From Novosphingobium profundi (lineage in GTDB: Bacteria > Pseudomonadota > Alphaproteobacteria > Sphingomonadales > Sphingomonadaceae): a DNA stretch of 64,000 nt. The position numbers and the translations under genes are program-made. The stretch spans positions 186,001 through 250,000 of the forward strand of contig NZ_JAIVLF010000004.1 of the NCBI RefSeq assembly GCF_020524485.1, written 5' to 3'. This document shows positions 55,424 to 64,000 of the stretch, piece by piece. Every line of letters starts with the position of its first letter. Position 1 is the stretch's first letter. A model generated the notes under the pieces. It had not been told where the DNA came from. It did no database searches and saw nothing but the letters and a program-made list of their open reading frames with translations.

Positions 55424-56998
55424 TTACCCAAAGAGCCCTTGGAGAAACCACGCCGGGACACCCCCGCGCCCGTCGCCAACGACCCCGCTGCGGTAGATCC
55501 AGTAGCGGCGTCCTGTGGCATCCTCGATCCGGTAATAGTCGCGCAGGCGCACGGCGCCGCGTTCGCGCCACCATTCCGGAGCAATGCGTTCAGGCCCTTC
55601 GGAGCGCAAAACGTCATGCGTCGCCCCCCGCCAGCGAAAGCGCCGGGGCAGGCCGTCCGGGGTCTCGTAGATTACCGATATCGGCTCAGGCTTATCCAGC
55701 ATTTTCAAAGGTCTGATTTCATAATCGGACACACATTGCGAAGTCTTGAGGGGAGCCAGAGGCTCCTGCCAGCGCTGCGCGCGCTCGGGCATGTGGCTGG
55801 CGAAGGGAACCGGACGACGCACCGCCTCGGCCCCAAGGCGTACCGTCAGCCGGTCTACGCAAGCCGCAAGGCTGGTTCCGCGCGCCTCGCCTTCCTCGCC
55901 TGCCTGTTCGAGATCGCGCTGGGCCAGATCGAGCGGCTCGCACCAGGGCGCACGCAGGCGCACCATCTCGATCCCGAAGCCCGCATCGACATCCTCGATC
56001 CGCCGCGCGAAGAGCCCGGCCAGATGCGCGGTCGCGCGCGAGGGCGCCGCCATCTCGACCTTGCGTACGACGAGTTCGCCATCGACTTTCCAGAGCCCCA
56101 GTTCGAGCCGCCGTGCCCCTTCTCCCCGGCCTTCAAGCACGCGCTCCATGTCCGCCGAGAGATCCCGCACCACCTGCTCCAGGAGGGCCAGATGGCGGAT
56201 CGGTTCGAGCAGGCGCCGCTGGACAAGCGGGGCGTGGGTGACGAGCACGGGCAGGAGCGGCTCGGGCACGCGGCCCAGAAGCTGGTCCATGCGCATGAGC
56301 GGGTTGGCGCTGGCCGAACGGCGGTTGCGAAAGCGCCGCACCAGCGCGTCGCGCGCCACGCCGTCCAGATCCCCCAGCCGCTTCAGTCCCAACCGCCGCA
56401 GCACGGTCAGCACATCTCCATCGAGCCGGAGCGCGGCCACGGGAAGGCTGACGAGGCGCTGGGCGGGATCGTCCCCTTCGCGCAGGATCGCCCCGTCCGG
56501 GCCATGGTGCGCAAGCGCCCAGGCCGCCCCGGCGGTGGGCGCGATGGCCATGCGGGTCGCCAGCCGGCGGCGTGCAAAGGCCTTGCGCGCATCGGCCAGC
56601 AGCGCCGCCTCGCCCCCGAACAGATGCGCGACCCCGGTCACGTCAACCAGCAGGCCATCGGGGGGATCAAGCGCCGACCAGGGTCCCCAGCGCAGCGCCC
56701 AGCCCGCAAGCTTTTCCAGAAACGCCAGGTCTCCTGCCGGATCGGACGGAGCCACGGCGAGGCCAGGACAAAGCGTGCGCGCATCGGCCAGCATCATGCC
56801 CGCCTGCGCGCCCGCCGTGAGCCCGGCGGCATTGGCCGCGGCAATGCGCGGCCCATGCGCGGTCTCCGCGATCAGCGCGAGCGGGTGGGCATCGGCGCCC
56901 TCCCCTTCGGCAAGCCCCTCGCCCAGCCGCCAGCGGTCGAGCGCCAGAACGCGCAGCCAGATGCCGAGGATACGGCGGGAGGAGGCTCCTTCCAGCAT
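55424..56998 (-). CDS. imuB: ImuB, Y-family polymerase homologue of the SOS mutasome
   Basis: A 524-residue DinB/UmuC-like protein that lacks polymerase activity in characterised homologues and links DnaE2 and the sliding clamp. The N-terminal palm-like part opens ILGIWLRVLALDRW, with LLVDVTGVAHLFGGEAAL further in (about residue 115). A little-finger-like domain is near residues 235-350. The C-terminal tail (FRWRGATHDVLRSEGPERIAPEWW, then RDYYRIEDATGRRYWIYR) is the ImuB-specific region. It starts six bases after imuA ends. Confidence 0.93.
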   Translation of the reverse strand: MLEGASSRRILGIWLRVLALDRWRLGEGLAEGEGADAHPLALIAETAHGPRIAAANAAGLTAGAQAGMMLADARTLCPGLAVAPSDPAGDLAFLEKLAGWALRWGPWSALDPPDGLLVDVTGVAHLFGGEAALLADARKAFARRRLATRMAIAPTAGAAWALAHHGPDGAILREGDDPAQRLVSLPVAALRLDGDVLTVLRRLGLKRLGDLDGVARDALVRRFRNRRSASANPLMRMDQLLGRVPEPLLPVLVTHAPLVQRRLLEPIRHLALLEQVVRDLSADMERVLEGRGEGARRLELGLWKVDGELVVRKVEMAAPSRATAHLAGLFARRIEDVDAGFGIEMVRLRAPWCEPLDLAQRDLEQAGEEGEARGTSLAACVDRLTVRLGAEAVRRPVPFASHMPERAQRWQEPLAPLKTSQCVSDYEIRPLKMLDKPEPISVIYETPDGLPRRFRWRGATHDVLRSEGPERIAPEWWRERGAVRLRDYYRIEDATGRRYWIYRSGVVGDGRGGVPAWFLQGLFG

Positions 56999-57004
56999 GG
57001 CGCG

Positions 57005-57763
57005 TCAGGCCCCGCCGCCTCCCTTGGCACGCGCCAGGGTGTTCTGCAGTTCGGGCGCCGCGCCGCCCGTTTCGGCCACCAGCCGTCCATCCCCGCACAA
57101 AAGCCACTGGCCCGGAGGATGGCGCCGCGCACGAAAGAGCTGCGCCTGCCAACTCGGCGCTCCGGGCGCCTGCGCGTTCCAACGCGGCGCAAGCGATGGC
57201 GCGGAGGCGACCTCCCAGCGCATCCGCGCCGAGGAAAGATCGCGCCGGGCATCGAGCCGGACCAGCCAGAACGGCACGCCATGGCGCTCGGCGGCAAGAC
57301 CAAGACGGCGCGATGCGGTCATGTCGAGCGCGCGCGGGTTGCCCGAAATCTCGCCGATGACGAAGGCAAGGTCGCGGCAGCGCAGCCCTTCCTCGAGCGC
57401 GAAGAGCGCATCCTCCGGGCTCTTCACCGCGACGTGGATCAGGCGGTCGCGCAAGCTCTCGGGAAGCCCGGGCCGGTAAGGGCGTCCGCTGCGGGTCAGG
57501 GCCTTGCGGTCCTGCACCCAGAGCCACATGCGCGTATCGGGCGTGTCGGCCAGCGGATCGGGCGCGCGGGCCTGCTGGCGATCAAGCGCAAGGGCCAGGG
57601 CCAGCGCAGCGCCCGCGCCCTCATCGCCCGAAGCGAAGATCTCGCCATGCGCGGTGGCTTCCCCTGCCTGTCCCGGCGCCCATCGCTCGCCCTGCTGCTC
57701 ACCAAGACGGGTGGCGCCAAGCTCGGCGGCGGTCGGCAGGGAAAGGGACGGATGCGAAGTCAT
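57005..57763 (-). CDS. imuA: ImuA, RecA-like accessory protein of the SOS mutasome
   Basis: A 252-residue protein with the ImuA pattern: MWLWVQDRKALTRSGRPYRPG, IHVAVKSPEDALFALEEGLRC, LAFVIGEISGNPRALDMTASRRL and FWLVRLDA. Related to RecA/SulA but without a Walker A motif that I can see. It recruits the DnaE2/ImuB complex in SOS mutagenesis. The ATG at 57763 lies 25 bases after a LexA box and its end is six bases from imuB, so imuA-imuB is one SOS operon; dnaE2 is separate. Confidence 0.92.
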   Translation of the reverse strand: MTSHPSLSLPTAAELGATRLGEQQGERWAPGQAGEATAHGEIFASGDEGAGAALALALALDRQQARAPDPLADTPDTRMWLWVQDRKALTRSGRPYRPGLPESLRDRLIHVAVKSPEDALFALEEGLRCRDLAFVIGEISGNPRALDMTASRRLGLAAERHGVPFWLVRLDARRDLSSARMRWEVASAPSLAPRWNAQAPGAPSWQAQLFRARRHPPGQWLLCGDGRLVAETGGAAPELQNTLARAKGGGGA

Positions 57764-57788
57764 GGCAGAACACCGTTACGGGAACAAT

Positions 57789-57803
57789 GTTCTTATTATG
57801 TTC
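57789..57803 (-). promoter_or_regulatory. LexA (SOS) box of imuAB
   Basis: GTTCTTATTATGTTC fits GTTC-N7-GTTC exactly. It lies 25 bases ahead of imuA and shares its layout with the dnaE2 box (GTTC-x-TTAT-x-ATGTTC pattern). Confidence 0.92.
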
Positions 57804-57914
57804 TCATTGAGGTCCGTTTGCAATCGCCTTGCTGTGCGCAAGGGTGTGGAGATGCATGTGGATAACCTGTGCGCACAATGAGGATATCGTCAGCGCGATT
57901 TCTCTCCCCGCACG

Positions 57915-57943
57915 AAAAAGGGGGCGCCGAGACGCCCCCTTTT
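57915..57943 (-). terminator. Rho-independent terminator of the amino acid permease
   Basis: An inverted repeat of about 11 base pairs (AAAAGGGGGCG and CGCCCCCTTTT) ends in five T on the minus strand, 27 bases after the permease stop. Confidence 0.85.
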
Positions 57944-57970
57944 CCTGTTTCGAAACCTGATGCGCAAGGC

Positions 57971-59521
57971 TCAGTCGATCGGCGGGACCGGCTGCGGCGG
58001 CGCATCGGCGTCGCTCTCGTGGACCTCAACGAGGCCGCGTCCGACGTGGCTCTTGCGGTAGCCGTAGGCGAAATAGACGATCAGGCCGATGCCGCCCCAG
58101 ACCGGAAGAACCATCTTCGATTCAAACGGCAGATTGAGGAACAGGCCGAAGCAGCCAGCGGCCGCCAGCGGGGCAACCACCCACACCAGCGGCGTGCGGA
58201 ACGGGCGCGGACGGTCGGGCTGGGTGCGGCGCAGGATCAGCACGGCCAGGGCCACCATGAAAAAGGCGAACAGCGTGCCCGAGTTCGAGATGTCGGCCAG
58301 CTGGCCCACCGGCAGGAAGGCCGCGAAGAAGGAGACGGCAACGCCGGTGATCATGGTCACGATGTGTGGGGTCTTCCACTTGGGGTGGATCGAGGCGAGC
58401 TTCTCGGGGAGAAGCCCATCGCGCGCCATCACGAAGAAGATGCGGGTCTGACCAAAGAGCATGATCAGGATGACCGAGGGCAGCGCCAGGAAGGCGGCCA
58501 CGCCGATGAGGTCACCCACGCGCTCCCAGCCCACCGCGCGCAGCACGTGCGCCAGCGCCTCGCGCGAGCAGACGAGCGGCTCGGTGCCGGCGGCGACAAG
58601 GCTCTTGCACTGGTCGGCCAGCATCGAGGTGCCGGGCGCCAGAATCTCTCCGTTGGGGCCCGAAACCGGCTGCGCGCCGATCGCGCCGATCGCGCCTGCG
58701 GCAACCAGCAGGTAGAACACGGTACAGATCGCCAGGCTGCCGATCAGGCCGATGGGCACGTTCTTCTGGGGGTTCTTGGTCTCCTCGGCCGCGGTCGAGA
58801 CCGCGTCGAAGCCGACGTAGGCAAAGAAGATCGAGGCCGCCGCGCCCACCGCGCCAAGGCCCGCACCCTGGCCGTTGCCGAACCAGCCGTTGGGCATGAA
58901 GGGCTCGAAGTTCTCGCCCTTGATGACGGGCAGCGTGAGGACGATGAAGACGGTAAGTGCGGTGACCTTGATCGCCACTAGCACGGCGTTGACGCGCGCA
59001 CTTTCGGTAGTGCCGACCATCAGCAGCGCGGTCACCAGCAGCGCGATCAGGAGCGCGGGCAGGTTCACGATACCGCCCGCATAGGGCCCGACCGAGATCG
59101 CATGGGGCAAGGTGATGCCCCAGCTGTTGAGCAGGCCCACGAAGTATCCCGACCAGCCGACCGAAACGGCGCTGGCGGCCACCGCATATTCGAGGATGAG
59201 CGCCCAGCCCACCATCCAGGCGAGAAGTTCGCCCATGACCGCGTAAGTATAGGTGTATGCCGAGCCCGAAACCGGCACCATCGAGGCGATCTCGGAGTAG
59301 CACAAGGCCGCCACGCCGCACACGACAGCCGCGATGACGAAGGCCCACATCATGCCCGGCCCCGCCTTCTGCGCGGCCTCGGAAGTGAGAACGAAGATAC
59401 CGGTGCCGATGATCGCGCCGACGCCCAGAAGCGTCAGCTGAATGGCCCCGAGCGACCGATGTAGTGATTTCTTTTCCGCCGTCGCCAAAATGGCGTCGAG
59501 CGGTTTGACGCGTCCAAACAT
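57971..59521 (-). CDS. APC-family amino acid permease
   Basis: A 516-residue transporter with about 12-14 membrane segments. The APC signature in the first helix is LTLLGVGAIIGTGIFVLTSEAA (about residues 28-50), then SEIASMVPVSGSAYTYTYAVMGEL, and FFAYVGFDAVSTAAEETKNPQKNVP is the sixth-helix consensus of the CAT/YfnA subgroup. The proton- or sodium-coupled substrate is probably a cationic or small neutral amino acid, not determinable here. The start precedes MFGRVKPLDAILA. It is divergent from panB with 179 bases between. Confidence 0.93.
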   Translation of the reverse strand: MFGRVKPLDAILATAEKKSLHRSLGAIQLTLLGVGAIIGTGIFVLTSEAAQKAGPGMMWAFVIAAVVCGVAALCYSEIASMVPVSGSAYTYTYAVMGELLAWMVGWALILEYAVAASAVSVGWSGYFVGLLNSWGITLPHAISVGPYAGGIVNLPALLIALLVTALLMVGTTESARVNAVLVAIKVTALTVFIVLTLPVIKGENFEPFMPNGWFGNGQGAGLGAVGAAASIFFAYVGFDAVSTAAEETKNPQKNVPIGLIGSLAICTVFYLLVAAGAIGAIGAQPVSGPNGEILAPGTSMLADQCKSLVAAGTEPLVCSREALAHVLRAVGWERVGDLIGVAAFLALPSVILIMLFGQTRIFFVMARDGLLPEKLASIHPKWKTPHIVTMITGVAVSFFAAFLPVGQLADISNSGTLFAFFMVALAVLILRRTQPDRPRPFRTPLVWVVAPLAAAGCFGLFLNLPFESKMVLPVWGGIGLIVYFAYGYRKSHVGRGLVEVHESDADAPPQPVPPID

Positions 59522-59700
59522 GCGTGGATCCCTGAATTCGCTGATGGGCGCAAGCTAGTCCAAGGCGCGCGCAAGGCAATAGCTGCAAGCCCCATAAGGG
59601 CAGCCTTTGAACAGGAATCCGCGCAAAACATGCCGTTTGCGCCAAGTTTCACCTCCCGCTAGGAGGCGCAGCACATAACGGGCACATCAAAGGAGAGGCC

Positions 59701-60576
59701 ATGTCCACGACGTTCCAGCTCGACACGGCGACCAGCCGTGCCCATCCCACGCCCGCGCCGATGAAGCGCCTGACGATCCCGGCCATCCGCGCACGCAAGG
59801 ATGATGGCGTCACGGCAGAGCCCATCGTCATGCTCACCGCCTACACCGCGCGCCAGGCACAGCTGCTCGATGCGCACTGCGACCTCCTGCTCGTGGGCGA
59901 CAGCCTGGGCCAGGTAATCTACGGCCTGTCCTCCAGCGTGCCGGTGACGCTGGAGATGATGATCAACCATGGCGCCGCCGTCGTGCGCGGCAGCTACCAC
60001 GCCGCGGTTGTCGTCGACATGCCGTTTGGCACCTATGAGCAGTCGCCCGAGCAGGCCTTTGCCAACGCGGCCCGCCTGCTGAAGGAAACCGGCTGCGCGG
60101 CGGTCAAACTGGAGGGCGGCGAGGCCATGGCCGAAACCGTCGCCTTCCTGACGCAGCGCGGCATTCCGGTGATGGGCCATGTCGGCCTCACCCCCCAGGC
60201 GGTCAACGTGCTGGGCGGCTACAACGCACGCGGGCGCTCGGACGCGGAAGCCCAGAAGATCGTGGACGATGCCAAGGCGCTCGACGCGGCCGGGGCCTTT
60301 GCGGTCGTGATCGAGGGCGTGGTTGAGCCCATCGCGATTGCCGCCACCAAGGCGATTGCCTGCCCGACCATCGGCATCGGCGGCTCGGCGCAGTGCGATG
60401 GCCAGGTGCTCGTCACCGAGGACATGTGCGGCCTGTTCGAGCGCGTGCCCCGCTTCGTCAAGCGCTATGCCAACCTTGCCGAAGAGATCGAGACCGCGGC
60501 GGCCACCTATGCGGGCGAAGTGCGCGCGCGCAGCTTTCCCGGACCCGAGCAGACCTACCAGCCCCGGAAAGGCTGA
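59701..60576 (+). CDS. panB: 3-methyl-2-oxobutanoate hydroxymethyltransferase
   Basis: First step of pantothenate synthesis: adds a hydroxymethyl group from methylene-tetrahydrofolate to ketoisovalerate. The 291 residues contain [28 protein letters not shown] (metal Asp), [30 protein letters not shown], and the [19 protein letters not shown] region. It draws on the same ketoacid that ilv genes make and leuA consumes, but sits apart from them. The ATG at 59701 is clear. Confidence 0.97.
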   Translation: MSTTFQLDTATSRAHPTPAPMKRLTIPAIRARKDDGVTAEPIVMLTAYTARQAQLLDAHCDLLLVGDSLGQVIYGLSSSVPVTLEMMINHGAAVVRGSYHAAVVVDMPFGTYEQSPEQAFANAARLLKETGCAAVKLEGGEAMAETVAFLTQRGIPVMGHVGLTPQAVNVLGGYNARGRSDAEAQKIVDDAKALDAAGAFAVVIEGVVEPIAIAATKAIACPTIGIGGSAQCDGQVLVTEDMCGLFERVPRFVKRYANLAEEIETAAATYAGEVRARSFPGPEQTYQPRKG

Positions 60577-60583
60577 ACGCTCC

Positions 60584-62386
60584 TCACCCGGCGTTTGGTG
60601 CGTCGCCCAGCAGCGCTTCGCCCTCGGCGATGAGCGGGGTCTCTCCAACCATGCTCCGAGCCTTGGCAAGAAGCGCGCGGGCGGTGCCGGGCGCCTCGTC
60701 CGAAGCGGCCAGCGCAAAGCCGAGCGCCTGCGCGGCGTCCGGGCTGGAGCGCTGGAGGCGGTAGGCCGCCTGCGCAGCCTCGCGCGCCTCTTGCATGTTG
60801 CCAAGCCCCGTCTCGACGAGGGCCAGATCGCAGAGCAGGCGCACATCGCGCGCACCGCCATTGTCGCGCAGCCAGGTCAGGATCGCGCGTGCGCGCAGAT
60901 AGTCCCCGCTCGCCATCGCCAGCCCGGACGCGGCGCGCAGGGCCACGCGGCTCTCCGGGTTCTGATCGAGATAGCCCTGCACCAGGCCTTGCGCGCCCTT
61001 CGCATCGCCAGCGAGAAGAAAAGCCTCCACGCGCCGGCGGAACAGGCTGGGGGGCATGCGCACTCTTGTCGCAAGGGCATAACGCTCCTGCGCGGCGGCG
61101 GGATGGCCAAGGGCCAGCTGGACATCGCCGGCAAGCGCCTGGCTGTCGAAGAACCCGGGCCTCTCGCGGCGCATTACCTCGGCGGCCCGTTCGGCCGCAC
61201 GCCCCTGCCCTTCGGCAAGCAGCCGACCGATCGGCCCAGCCCGCCCGACAACACGCAATTGCGCCTGTGCCGGGCGCGCGGCGCGGTCGAGCAGTTCCCC
61301 GGCCTTCTGGCGATTTCCCAGGACCTCGTAAGCCCGGGCGACCTGCGTAAGCAGGTAGGGCGAGGCCTCGTCGCGGGCTATCTCCGAGCCAAAGCGCATC
61401 GTCGCAAAGCGGAACTGCCCGGCCTCATAGATCGCGCGGGCGAGCAGGTCCTTGGTGCGGCGGCTGTCGGGCCGCTGGCGCAGCACCGCCTCGAAGGCCT
61501 CGATCGCGGTCTGCGGATTGCCGAGCGCCAGTTCGGCCACGCCGCGAAGCTGCTGGACACCGGGTACCGCATCGAGCTGACCTTCCGTGTGCGCAAGCAG
61601 GCTGCGGGCCAGTTCGAAATTTCCGGCGCGCGCGGCGATCACCGCCTGAAGGTAATAGGCCTGCGGGTTGCCGGGCATCAGTTCAAGCACGCGCCGCGTG
61701 ACCGTTATCGCCTGCCCGGCGCGTCCGAGGTCACCAAGGCTCGCCGCATAGTCGAGCAGGAGCGAAACGTCCGAAGGCGCAGCCATGATGCCCTTCTCGA
61801 ACCACGGCAAGGCACCGACAAGGCCATAGCGATCGCGCACGAGCTGCCCCTTGAACTGCAAGGCCCGGGCGCTCTGCGGCCCCAGTTCCAGCGCATGGTC
61901 GGCCGCGGCAATGGCCTCCATGTGGGCCCCGCGCACGTAATCCAGCCGTCCCATCTCGACCCACAGCTCCGGGTCATCCGGGGTCAGCGCGCGCGCCTTG
62001 GCGAAAGCCGCCTGTCCGGCCTCGAAGTGGCCCGAAAGTTGTTCCAGGCGGGCCAGCGCGCGCCAGCCACGTGCGGCGCTGCCGGGCGCGAAACCGCCCT
62101 CTTCGAGCCACGCCCGCGCCTTCTCGCGTTCCCCTTGCGCCAGATAGGCCTCGCCCATCCAGGCCGCGACCTCACCGCGCGATGCCCCATTGCCGAGCGC
62201 GGCGCGCAGTTTCATTTCGGCCGCAATGCCATCGCCGCGCGCAAGCGCCGCGCGCGCCTCTGCAATGAGGCCGGAGAGGGGCACCGCCTCTTGCCCGTGC
62301 CCCTCTCCGCTACCGGGTAGCGAGCACAGCACCAGCAGCGCCGATACCAGCGCGGCGCGCCCCCACGTCCATCTTCCCACCGTCAT
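60584..62386 (-). CDS. Tetratricopeptide repeat protein of the prsKR locus
   Basis: A 600-residue exported protein: signal-like segment at about residues 10-25 (ALVSALLVLCSLPGSG), then at least a dozen helical repeats of the TPR type (AWMGEAYLAQGEREKARAWL, GNPQAYYLQAVIAARAGN). Such proteins accompany exosortase/polysaccharide loci. It begins seven bases after prsR ends and is thus in the same operon. The hydrophobic segment has a Cys, but the residues before it do not form a good lipobox. It is shorter than the large TPR lipoprotein PrsT, so I do not use that name. Confidence 0.88.
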   Translation of the reverse strand: MTVGRWTWGRAALVSALLVLCSLPGSGEGHGQEAVPLSGLIAEARAALARGDGIAAEMKLRAALGNGASRGEVAAWMGEAYLAQGEREKARAWLEEGGFAPGSAARGWRALARLEQLSGHFEAGQAAFAKARALTPDDPELWVEMGRLDYVRGAHMEAIAAADHALELGPQSARALQFKGQLVRDRYGLVGALPWFEKGIMAAPSDVSLLLDYAASLGDLGRAGQAITVTRRVLELMPGNPQAYYLQAVIAARAGNFELARSLLAHTEGQLDAVPGVQQLRGVAELALGNPQTAIEAFEAVLRQRPDSRRTKDLLARAIYEAGQFRFATMRFGSEIARDEASPYLLTQVARAYEVLGNRQKAGELLDRAARPAQAQLRVVGRAGPIGRLLAEGQGRAAERAAEVMRRERPGFFDSQALAGDVQLALGHPAAAQERYALATRVRMPPSLFRRRVEAFLLAGDAKGAQGLVQGYLDQNPESRVALRAASGLAMASGDYLRARAILTWLRDNGGARDVRLLCDLALVETGLGNMQEAREAAQAAYRLQRSSPDAAQALGFALAASDEAPGTARALLAKARSMVGETPLIAEGEALLGDAPNAG

Positions 62387-62393
62387 CGGGGCA

Positions 62394-63770
62394 TCAGGGC
62401 TGCAGGTCGTACTGCTTGAGCAGATCATAGAGCGTGGGACGGCTGATCCCGAGCATCTTGGCCGTACTCGAGATATTGCCTTCGCTGCGCGCCAGGGCAT
62501 GACGGATCACCTTGCGGTCGGCCTGCTCGCGCGCGGTCTTGAGGTTGAGCGCGTTGATGACCTGCTCGTCAGGATCGGCGAGGTCGAGGTCGCTGGCCGA
62601 GACGAGCTTCTCGTCAGCCATGATCACCGCGCGCTTCACCCGGTTCTCCAGTTCGCGCACGTTGCCCTGCCAGGGCCAGGCATCGATCGCGGCCAGGGCA
62701 TCGCTGGCAAAGCCGCGCACCTTGGGGTTCATCTCGGCCGCGTAGCGCGCAAGGAAGGTCTTGGCGAGCAGCGTCGCATCGCCGGGGCGCTCGGCCAGAC
62801 TGGGAATGCGCACGACGATTTCGGCGAGACGGTAGTACAAATCCTCGCGGAAGCGGCCATCGGCGATCATCGCATCGAGATCCTGGTGGGTGGCGCACAC
62901 GATGCGGGTGTCGACCGGGATCGATTCGCGCGAGCCGACCCGCTCGATCACCCGCTCCTGCAGGAAGCGCAGCAGTTTGACCTGGAGCTGGAGCGGGATG
63001 TCGCCCACCTCATCCAGGAACAAGGTCCCGCCCCCGGCCTGCTCGATCTTGCCGGGCGTCGTCTTGACCGCGCCGGTGAAGGCGCCCTTCTCGTGCCCGA
63101 ACAGCTCGCTTTCCAGGAGATTCTCCGGGATCGCAGCGCAGTTGATGGCGACGAACTCGCCGCGCGCCCGGTCGCTCGCATCGTGCAGGCCGCGCGCAAG
63201 CAGTTCCTTGCCGGTCCCACTCGCCCCCAGCAGCATGACCGAGACATTGGTGTTGGCGACGCGTTCGATGGTGCGCGCGACCTTGAGCATTTCGGGAGCG
63301 GCGGTGATCATCCGCCCCAACACCTTTTCTTCCTTCTCGACCTTGGAGGACAGGCGGCGGTTCTCTTCCTCCAGCCGGTGGAGCTGGAGCGCACGGCGCA
63401 CGATGAGACCCAGCGCATCGATGTCGACAGGCTTCTGGTAGAAGTCGTAGGCACCGCGCGCGATGGCGGTCAGCGCGCTTTCGCGCGCGCCATGGCCGCT
63501 GGCGACGATAACCTTGGTGTCGGGCTTGAGCGCCATGATCTCGTCGAGAACGGCGAACCCCTCGCTCGTGCCATCAGGATCGGGCGGCAGCCCCAGGTCG
63601 AGCGTCACCACGTCGGGCGCCTCGGAGCGCAGGAGGGCAAGCGCCGAGGGACGGTCCCCCGCCACGATGACCTCGAAGTCCTCGTAGGCCCACTTGAGCT
63701 GGGCCTGGAGCCCGGCATCGTCCTCGACGATGAGGAGCTTGGGCAGCGACTTTGCGGCAGTATCACTCAT
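62394..63770 (-). CDS. prsR: Sigma-54-dependent response regulator, PrsR type
   Basis: A 458-residue NtrC-like activator: receiver domain (LLIVEDDAGLQAQL, phospho-Asp in VVTLDLGLPPDPDG at about residue 57, KPVDID Lys), an AAA+ domain with LLGASGTGKELLARG (Walker A), ELFGHEKGAFTGAVKT (sigma-54 contact GAFTGA) and GGTLFLDEVGDIP (Walker B), and a Fis-type HTH end (NISSTAKMLGISRPTLYDLLKQY). The lengthened Pro-Asp-rich receiver loop and context match PrsR of PEP-CTERM/exosortase loci. The ATG at 63770 overlaps the prsK stop (TGATG). Confidence 0.93.
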   Translation of the reverse strand: MSDTAAKSLPKLLIVEDDAGLQAQLKWAYEDFEVIVAGDRPSALALLRSEAPDVVTLDLGLPPDPDGTSEGFAVLDEIMALKPDTKVIVASGHGARESALTAIARGAYDFYQKPVDIDALGLIVRRALQLHRLEEENRRLSSKVEKEEKVLGRMITAAPEMLKVARTIERVANTNVSVMLLGASGTGKELLARGLHDASDRARGEFVAINCAAIPENLLESELFGHEKGAFTGAVKTTPGKIEQAGGGTLFLDEVGDIPLQLQVKLLRFLQERVIERVGSRESIPVDTRIVCATHQDLDAMIADGRFREDLYYRLAEIVVRIPSLAERPGDATLLAKTFLARYAAEMNPKVRGFASDALAAIDAWPWQGNVRELENRVKRAVIMADEKLVSASDLDLADPDEQVINALNLKTAREQADRKVIRHALARSEGNISSTAKMLGISRPTLYDLLKQYDLQP

Positions 63771-64000
63771 CACGCGACTTTCTGATCATTCTTCGTGAGG
63801 TTCTGGTAGAGATTGGTCGCCTCGCTGAGCGGGATACGCACGACGAAGCGCGACCCCAGCCCCTCGCGCGATTCCACATCGAGCCGCCCGCGCATTGCAC
63901 GCACCAGTTCGCGCGCCTCGTACGCGCCGATCCCGAAGCCTCCGCTCTTGGTTGACACGAAAGGCTTGAACAGACCGTTGCGGACGAACTCGGCAGACAT
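63770..64000 (-). CDS. prsK: Sensor histidine kinase PrsK, C-terminal fragment
   Basis: The last 76 residues of a histidine kinase, continuing beyond the right edge. The ATPase F and G2 boxes are visible (LFKPFVSTKSGGFGIGAYEAREL, GLGSRFVVRIPL). It overlaps prsR by one base (TGATG), the usual kinase-regulator pair of exosortase-linked exopolysaccharide loci. The N-terminal sensor and dimerisation domains are outside the window, so the name rests on the partner and context. Confidence 0.85.
   Translation of the reverse strand: MSAEFVRNGLFKPFVSTKSGGFGIGAYEARELVRAMRGRLDVESREGLGSRFVVRIPLSEATNLYQNLTKNDQKVA

Noticed and set aside
57857..57865. TGTGGATAA, a perfect DnaA-box match near the imuA promoter.
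   Set aside because: A single nonamer with no cluster, no AT-rich unwinding region and no origin-linked genes nearby. One match by chance or a weak regulatory site is more likely than an origin.

Overview
The window looks like chromosomal core DNA of an alphaproteobacterium, most likely a sphingomonad (Sphingomonadaceae or Erythrobacteraceae, Novosphingobium-like). The grounds are very high GC with strong third-position bias, dnaG followed directly by rpoD, the gene run serB/miaA-ilvB-ilvN-ilvC-leuA, alphaproteobacterial LexA boxes (GTTC-N7-GTTC), an exosortase-type prsK/prsR pair at the right edge, and many short-spaced or overlapping genes. I see no insertion sequence, prophage, integrase or CRISPR array. 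Coding density is high, and no stretch longer than about 300 bases lacks a gene.

Layout. 1-3.3 kb: carA, a small lipoprotein gene and carB on the minus strand; carB runs off the left edge. 3.4-8.5 kb: YqeY-like protein, dnaG, rpoD and a secreted protein. 8.5-10.3 kb: a coupled flavin monooxygenase/DUF3237 pair. 10.5-13.8 kb: rpiB, glyA, a small membrane protein, nrdR and an RNA methyltransferase. 13.9-15.9 kb: a SAM riboswitch, metA and rpsD. 16-21 kb: an S9 peptidase, an orphan ParA ATPase and two divergent L,D-transpeptidases. 21-29 kb: a guanidine-II riboswitch with a guanidinium-type SMR exporter, then tgt, an outer-membrane DUF481 protein, an ABC exporter, queA, cyclophilin, coaD, a prenyl synthase and xseB. 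29-41.5 kb: purL, an HD-GYP protein, serB, miaA, ilvBN, ilvC, an I78 inhibitor-like lipoprotein, a leucine leader peptide, leuA and a nitronate monooxygenase. 41.5-45.4 kb: an AHH nuclease-like gene with an unknown partner, a flavodoxin and recJ. 45.4-45.8 kb: three tandem tRNA-Glu genes. 46-58 kb: an extensin-like protein, dnaE2, an M28 peptidase, a PRISE reductase, HxlR and pirin genes, RNase H, imuB and imuA. 58-64 kb: an amino acid permease, panB, a TPR protein, prsR and a partial prsK.

How the genes work together. Biosynthetic control by RNA is the strongest theme. metA follows a SAM-I/SAM-IV-like riboswitch. The SMR exporter follows a two-hairpin guanidine-II riboswitch that appears to compete with a hairpin holding the Shine-Dalgarno sequence. 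leuA follows a 16-codon leader peptide with five leucines in seven codons. ilvB has a structured leader of about 150 nt. The SOS mutagenesis genes (imuA-imuB and dnaE2), usually one cassette, lie about 5 kb apart, and each transcription unit keeps its own LexA box.

Limits. All calls come from reading sequence and translations by eye. No database search, covariance model or folding program was run. Start codons are chosen from ribosome binding sites and family lengths. Promoters are by consensus match only.
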